DNA from: MED-G105 sp050331095
GTDB taxonomy: Bacteria > Pseudomonadota > Alphaproteobacteria > Caulobacterales > Parvularculaceae
Reading direction: 5' to 3'
NCBI GenBank assembly: GCA_050331095.1
Contig: JBHJHE010000001.1
Coordinates: 35,751-99,750, forward strand
DNA length: 64,000 nt
Both the position numbers and the translations under genes were made by a program. Every line of letters begins with the position of its first letter. Position 1 is the stretch's first letter. This document shows, piece by piece, positions 60,526-64,000 of the stretch. The notes beneath the pieces were generated by a model. The model saw only the letters and a list, made by a program, of their open reading frames with translations, ran no database searches and was not told the origin of the DNA.

Positions 60526-61815
60526 ATGAGCGAGACAATAAAGGGCCGCCGCATGGGTTTTCGCCGTTTTTGCGCCGACCAAACCGGCGCGACCGCCGTC
60601 GCGTTCGCGTTCCTGATCCTATTCCTTCTGATCTCGACGGGGATCGCGGTGGACTTCGCCCAGTCGAACCGCGTGCAGGCGAAGCTGCAGGACGCGGCGG
60701 ACGCGGCCGTCATCGCCGCCGTGCGCGCCAAGCTCGCGAACCCCGGCCTCTCGAGCGATCAGGTCGAGACGATCGCGAACGACATCTTCACCTCATACGC
60801 GGGCGGCGAGGCGACGCTCAGCAATATTCAGTTTCGTCCTATTCCAGGAACGGACAAATTTGAGTTGACCGCGGACGCCTCTCTTGCCGCGTCGTTCCTG
60901 AGCGCCGCCGGTTGGAGCGCGATCAACCGCGCCGTGGCGTCCGAAGCGACGCTGACGCCGTCGGGCCCCGTCGAAGTGGTCATGGCCCTCGATAACTCCG
61001 GCTCCATGGACGACAACGGAAAGCTCGCGCAGTTGCGCGACGCGGCGAACCTGCTCGTCACCGAAATCACCTCGAAGGGCTCGGGAATCCACCAGATCGG
61101 CCTCGTGCCGTTCGCGGAGTACGTCAGCGTTGGAACGCTGAACGCCGGCCAATCCTGGGTCTCCTCCACACTCTACGAGGAAAACGGCGACACCGCGACC
61201 GGATCATGGGACGGGTGCGTCGGATCGCGCGACAGCCCGCTCGACATTCAGGATCTCGGCTTTACGAGCGACCCCGCCCCACGCATCAAGGTGTCGACGA
61301 CGGACGGTTGTCCGCGACCCATTCAGCCCCTGACGACGAACGTCGCGACCATCACAAGCCAGATCAACGCCATGAGCCCTGACGGCTCAACGTACATTCC
61401 GGCGGGCCTGATGTGGGCTCTGCGGACGATTTCGAACGCGGCCCCGTTCACCGAAGGGCGCACGACCGCCGACGTCGCGGCCCTTGACGGCGTAAAGGCC
61501 GTGGTTCTGCTGACCGACGGGCAGAACAGGCGCGTGCCCGCCTATCCCGGCCATATCGACTTCGACAGCGATGGCGTGCCCAACAGCGTCACGATCGCCA
61601 ACGCGCTGACGACGGACGCCTGCAACGCGGTCAAGACGGCGGACGTCCGCCTCTACACGATCGCGTTCCAGGTCTCGGATTCGACGACGCGGGATCTTCT
61701 CGAATCCTGCGCCTCCGACGATGGCGGCTACTACAACGCCGGCGACGACGTCGCCCTGCAAAACGCCTTCGCGTCGATCGCGAACGACATCATTCGCATC
61801 AGCATCAGTCGCTAG
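60526..61815 (+). CDS. TadG-like protein with von Willebrand factor A domain
   Basis: 429-residue surface/pilus-associated protein. Residues ~12-45 form the TadE/TadG-type N-terminal segment (GATAVAFAFLILFLLISTGI, then AVDFAQSNRVQAKLQDAADA). A VWA domain follows with the MIDAS motif DNSGSM (near residue 158) and later VVLLTDGQN. Three in-frame ATGs (60514, 60526, 60553) are possible; 60553 has the best AAGGG. No tad pilus genes are adjacent, so it is an orphan. The TAG stop is made by the repeat at 61813. Confidence 0.87.
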   Translation: MSETIKGRRMGFRRFCADQTGATAVAFAFLILFLLISTGIAVDFAQSNRVQAKLQDAADAAVIAAVRAKLANPGLSSDQVETIANDIFTSYAGGEATLSNIQFRPIPGTDKFELTADASLAASFLSAAGWSAINRAVASEATLTPSGPVEVVMALDNSGSMDDNGKLAQLRDAANLLVTEITSKGSGIHQIGLVPFAEYVSVGTLNAGQSWVSSTLYEENGDTATGSWDGCVGSRDSPLDIQDLGFTSDPAPRIKVSTTDGCPRPIQPLTTNVATITSQINAMSPDGSTYIPAGLMWALRTISNAAPFTEGRTTADVAALDGVKAVVLLTDGQNRRVPAYPGHIDFDSDGVPNSVTIANALTTDACNAVKTADVRLYTIAFQVSDSTTRDLLESCASDDGGYYNAGDDVALQNAFASIANDIIRISISR

Positions 61816-61862
61816 AGCGCCGGGCGTTCAGCTTGGATCGGCTGAAGACCGTCTCAGGCGCT
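61813..61862 (+). repeat. Dispersed repeat, 'A' module (copy 3a)
   Basis: Same module as 58901-58950 with a few differences (GGATCGGCTGAAG instead of GGATCGGGCGAAG). First part of an A-B-A composite filling the gap between tadG-like and ftsK; its TAG is the tadG-like stop codon. Confidence 0.9.
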
Positions 61863-61914
61863 CACAACAAAGAATCTAGAACATCCGACTGATTCAATCA
61901 GTAGACAGGATTTT
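61863..61914 (+). repeat. Dispersed repeat, palindromic 'B' module (copy 3b)
   Basis: Contains the perfect palindrome ACTGATT-C-AATCAGT (61888-61902), flanked by ATCC / GGAT and by TCTAGA at both edges (61875-61880, 61914-61919). It matches the inverted copy at 1629-1680. Confidence 0.9.
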
Positions 61915-61962
61915 CTAGAGCGCCGGGCGTTCAGCTTGGATCGGGCGAAGACCGTCTCAGGC
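61915..61962 (+). repeat. Dispersed repeat, 'A' module (copy 3c)
   Basis: CTAGAGCGCCGGGCGTTCAG... to ...CGTCTCAGGC, almost identical to copies 2 and 3a, in the same direction as 3a. The last bases run into ftsK: the ftsK TGA (61959-61957 on the minus strand) lies within the module. Confidence 0.9.
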
Positions 61963-64000
61963 GGCGTCTTCGCCGACCAGAACGTCCCGCTTGCCCGCGT
62001 GGTTGGCGGAGCTGACGACGCCCTCGTCCTCCATCCGTTCAATGAGCGTCGCGGCGCGATTGTAGCCGATTTGCAGCCGGCGCTGGACGTAGGACGTCGA
62101 CGCCTTGCGGTCGCGCAGGACGATCGCCACCGCCTTGTCGTAGAGCGCGTCCCCGGAGGACGTGTTGCCCCCGACGTCGAGCCCCTCGAACGCCGAACCA
62201 TCCTCGTCGTTCAGCTCGGTGACCTCCTGGACGTAGTCCGGCTTGCCCTGGCGCTTGAGGTGGGCGACCACTTTCTCAACCTCGTCGTCGGAGACGAACG
62301 CGCCATGGACCCGGCGGATGCGCCCGCCGCCGGCCATGAACAGCATGTCGCCCTGGCCGAGCAACTGCTCGGCCCCCTGCTCGCCGAGAATCGTGCGGGA
62401 GTCGATTTTCGACGTGACCTGGAAGCTGATCCGCGTCGGGAAGTTCGCCTTGATCGTGCCAGTGATAACGTCGACGGACGGGCGCTGCGTCGCCATGATG
62501 AGGTGGATGCCGGCCGCGCGCGCCATTTGAGCGAGGCGCTGGACCATCGCCTCGATGTCTTTGCCGGCGACCATCATCAGGTCGGCGACCTCGTCGATGA
62601 CGACGACGATGAAGGGCATCGCTTCGTAGTCGAGCTCCTCGGTCTCGTAGACGGGCTCCCCCGTCTCCGCGTCGTAGCCCGTATGCACCGTGCGCGAGAG
62701 CGTTTCGCCTTCGGCTTCGGCCTCGGCGATGCGCTGGTTGAAGCCGGCGATGTTGCGTACGCCGACTTTGGACATGCGCCGATAGCGCTCCTCCATTTCG
62801 CGGACGGTCCATTTCAGCGCGACGACGGCCTTTTTCGGATCGGTGACGACAGGCGCGAGCAGGTGCGGAATTCCTTCGTAGACCGACAATTCCAGCATCT
62901 TTGGGTCGATCATGATCATTTTGCACTGGTCGGGGGCCAGTCGATACAGCAGCGACAGGATCATCACGTTGATCCCGACGGACTTGCCGGACCCCGTCGT
63001 GCCCGCGATCAGCAGGTGCGGCATGCGCGCGAGATCGGCGAAGGCGGGCTCGCCGCCGATCGATTTGCCGAGCGCGAGCGTCAGGTCGCCGCGCGTCTTC
63101 TCATAGTCGCGCGCGCCGAGAAGCTCGCGGATGAACACCGTCTCGCGATTGAGGTTCGGCAGTTCGATGCCGATGGCGTTCCGCCCCGGGATCACCGCGA
63201 CGCGCGCGGCGATGGCGCTCATGGACCGGGCGATGTCGTCGGCGAGGCCGATGACGCGGGCCGACTTCACGCCGGCCGCCGGCTCAAGCTCGTAGAGCGT
63301 GACGACGGGCCCCGGCCGCACGTTGACGATCTCGCCCTTCACGCCGAAATCGGCGAGCACCGTCTCCAGCATGCGCGCGTTCTGCTCCAGCATGTCGTCG
63401 CTGACGCCGGGGGCGGCGCCAGCGTTTTTCGGCGGCTTGCCGAGGAGGCTCAAGGTCGGCAGCTCGTAATCGCCGCCGGAGAGGATCGGCAGTACGGGCT
63501 GGCGCTCGCGCGCCTCCCGGCCGCTCGGCCGGCCCTTCGGCGCATCGCGGATGATCGCGCGTTTCGGCTTTGGAGCGTCTTCGTCCGCATCGCCCTCATC
63601 GTCGACGGCGATCGCGTCGGCGTCCTCCACCGGCGGCTCGGCGCGGCGGGCCTTGCGCCGGCGCGACGGGGCCGCCTCCTCCGTTAACGGACGACCGCCA
63701 AGCGCGGCCGCCCGGGCGAGCGCCCACACGACGATCGGCTCGACGCGGTCCGCCGCGAGATCGCAAAGGTCCGCGGCCGCGTCCCGCGCGGCCGCCGCGC
63801 GGGCGCGCGTCAGGCCGCAAGCGGCGACATAGGCGGCGACGGCCAGCGGCGCGGCGACGCCGACGACGACGAGCGTCGGGAGCCATGCCGGCGCACCCGG
63901 CGCGAGGCGCGCCGCAAAATCGAGAACGCCGTCGCCGAACGCCCCGCCCGTCCCGGCCGCAAACGGCCACGCGGCCGGAACCGGCGCGGCGGCGAACGCC
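61957..64000 (-). CDS. ftsK: FtsK/SpoIIIE DNA translocase, C-terminal part (gene continues past right edge)
   Basis: At least 680 residues; the frame is open to base 64000, so the 5' end is missing. The visible N-terminal side has a transmembrane helix (TLVVVGVAAPLAVAAYVAAC), then a short linker rich in basic and acidic residues. The motor follows: Walker A IAGTTGSGKSVGINVMILSL, DPKMLELSVYEGIPHL, Walker B VVVIDEVADLMM and the RecA-fold block HLIMATQRPSVDVITGTIKA. The C-terminal gamma winged helix (SYVQRRLQIGYNRAATLIER) recognises KOPS-type sites. Role: chromosome dimer resolution and terminus segregation at the division septum. The stop lies in a repeat module. Confidence 0.96.
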   Translation of the reverse strand, partial: AFAAAPVPAAWPFAAGTGGAFGDGVLDFAARLAPGAPAWLPTLVVVGVAAPLAVAAYVAACGLTRARAAAARDAAADLCDLAADRVEPIVVWALARAAALGGRPLTEEAAPSRRRKARRAEPPVEDADAIAVDDEGDADEDAPKPKRAIIRDAPKGRPSGREARERQPVLPILSGGDYELPTLSLLGKPPKNAGAAPGVSDDMLEQNARMLETVLADFGVKGEIVNVRPGPVVTLYELEPAAGVKSARVIGLADDIARSMSAIAARVAVIPGRNAIGIELPNLNRETVFIRELLGARDYEKTRGDLTLALGKSIGGEPAFADLARMPHLLIAGTTGSGKSVGINVMILSLLYRLAPDQCKMIMIDPKMLELSVYEGIPHLLAPVVTDPKKAVVALKWTVREMEERYRRMSKVGVRNIAGFNQRIAEAEAEGETLSRTVHTGYDAETGEPVYETEELDYEAMPFIVVVIDEVADLMMVAGKDIEAMVQRLAQMARAAGIHLIMATQRPSVDVITGTIKANFPTRISFQVTSKIDSRTILGEQGAEQLLGQGDMLFMAGGGRIRRVHGAFVSDDEVEKVVAHLKRQGKPDYVQEVTELNDEDGSAFEGLDVGGNTSSGDALYDKAVAIVLRDRKASTSYVQRRLQIGYNRAATLIERMEDEGVVSSANHAGKRDVLVGEDAA

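Noticed and set aside
61936..63687. 583-codon plus-strand frame opposite ftsK
   Set aside because: No recognisable domain and mirrors the ftsK motor domain; typical antisense openness at high GC.

Overview
The window is 64 kb of GC-rich, densely coding chromosome from an alphaproteobacterium. Gene order supports this: ihfB-lapA-trpF-trpB ... trpA-accD-folC, tsaE-amgK-murU-addB-addA, ubiE-ubiB next to coaBC, rph/hrcA/grpE, nth beside a DUF2244 gene, MmcB, a K+-independent proton pyrophosphatase and a Caulobacter-type sphingolipid cluster. A member of the Caulobacterales/Parvularculales (Hyphomonadaceae- or Parvularculaceae-like) fits best, but this is inference from gene content; there is no rRNA in the window. 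No tRNA, rRNA, CRISPR array, phage or insertion sequence was recognised.

Layout. 1-4.4 kb: tail of an M16 protease gene, a dispersed repeat, a lipoprotein, coaBC, and a divergent membrane-protein/XRE-repressor pair behind a palindromic operator. 4.4-6.7 kb: ubiE-ubiB (ubiquinone). 6.9-15 kb: ihfB, lapA, trpF, trpB, a three-gene insert (a small protein of lower GC, a HEPN-fold protein and an O-antigen-ligase-like protein, overlapping start to stop), then trpA, accD, folC and convergent trxA. 15.5-24.5 kb: one tight minus-strand series, tsaE-amgK-murU and addB-addA (peptidoglycan recycling, double-strand-break repair). 24.6-34.5 kb: ferredoxin, mmcB, an HDAC-family deacetylase, hemH, a PiT-like membrane protein, an Aas-type acyl ligase, pyrF, two tiny membrane proteins, nth, DUF2244 and gloA. 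34.5-42.3 kb: two ABC systems, an NDUFS6-like zinc protein, an acyltransferase, rph, hrcA and grpE. 42.3-51 kb: threonine aldolase, an MFS carrier, a Ca2+/Na+ antiporter, a LuxR-type regulator with a complete acyl-homoserine-lactone pocket, a small unknown gene, a HAD phosphatase, a DUF817 protein and hppA. 51.1-58.9 kb: sphingolipid cluster (fatty acid hydroxylase; acyl-AMP ligase, ceramide reductase, ACP, serine palmitoyltransferase, DUF2141, ceramide synthase, VOC protein). 58.9-64 kb: AMP nucleosidase, a TadG-like von Willebrand protein, and ftsK running off the right edge.

How the genes work together. The clearest pathway is de novo ceramide synthesis: an acyl ligase loads a dedicated ACP, Spt condenses the acyl group with serine, the reductase and the GNAT-type ceramide synthase finish the ceramide, and the divergent hydroxylase may decorate it.

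Points for a second look: (i) the HEPN pair inside the trp cluster; (ii) a composite intergenic repeat at three loci whose edges supply the stop codons of four genes; (iii) an endonuclease III whose catalytic Asp is Ala; (iv) a folC with no ATG, GTG or TTG before its P-loop; (v) a LuxR solo with an 18-bp palindrome just upstream; (vi) a trxA terminator hidden inside convergent folC.
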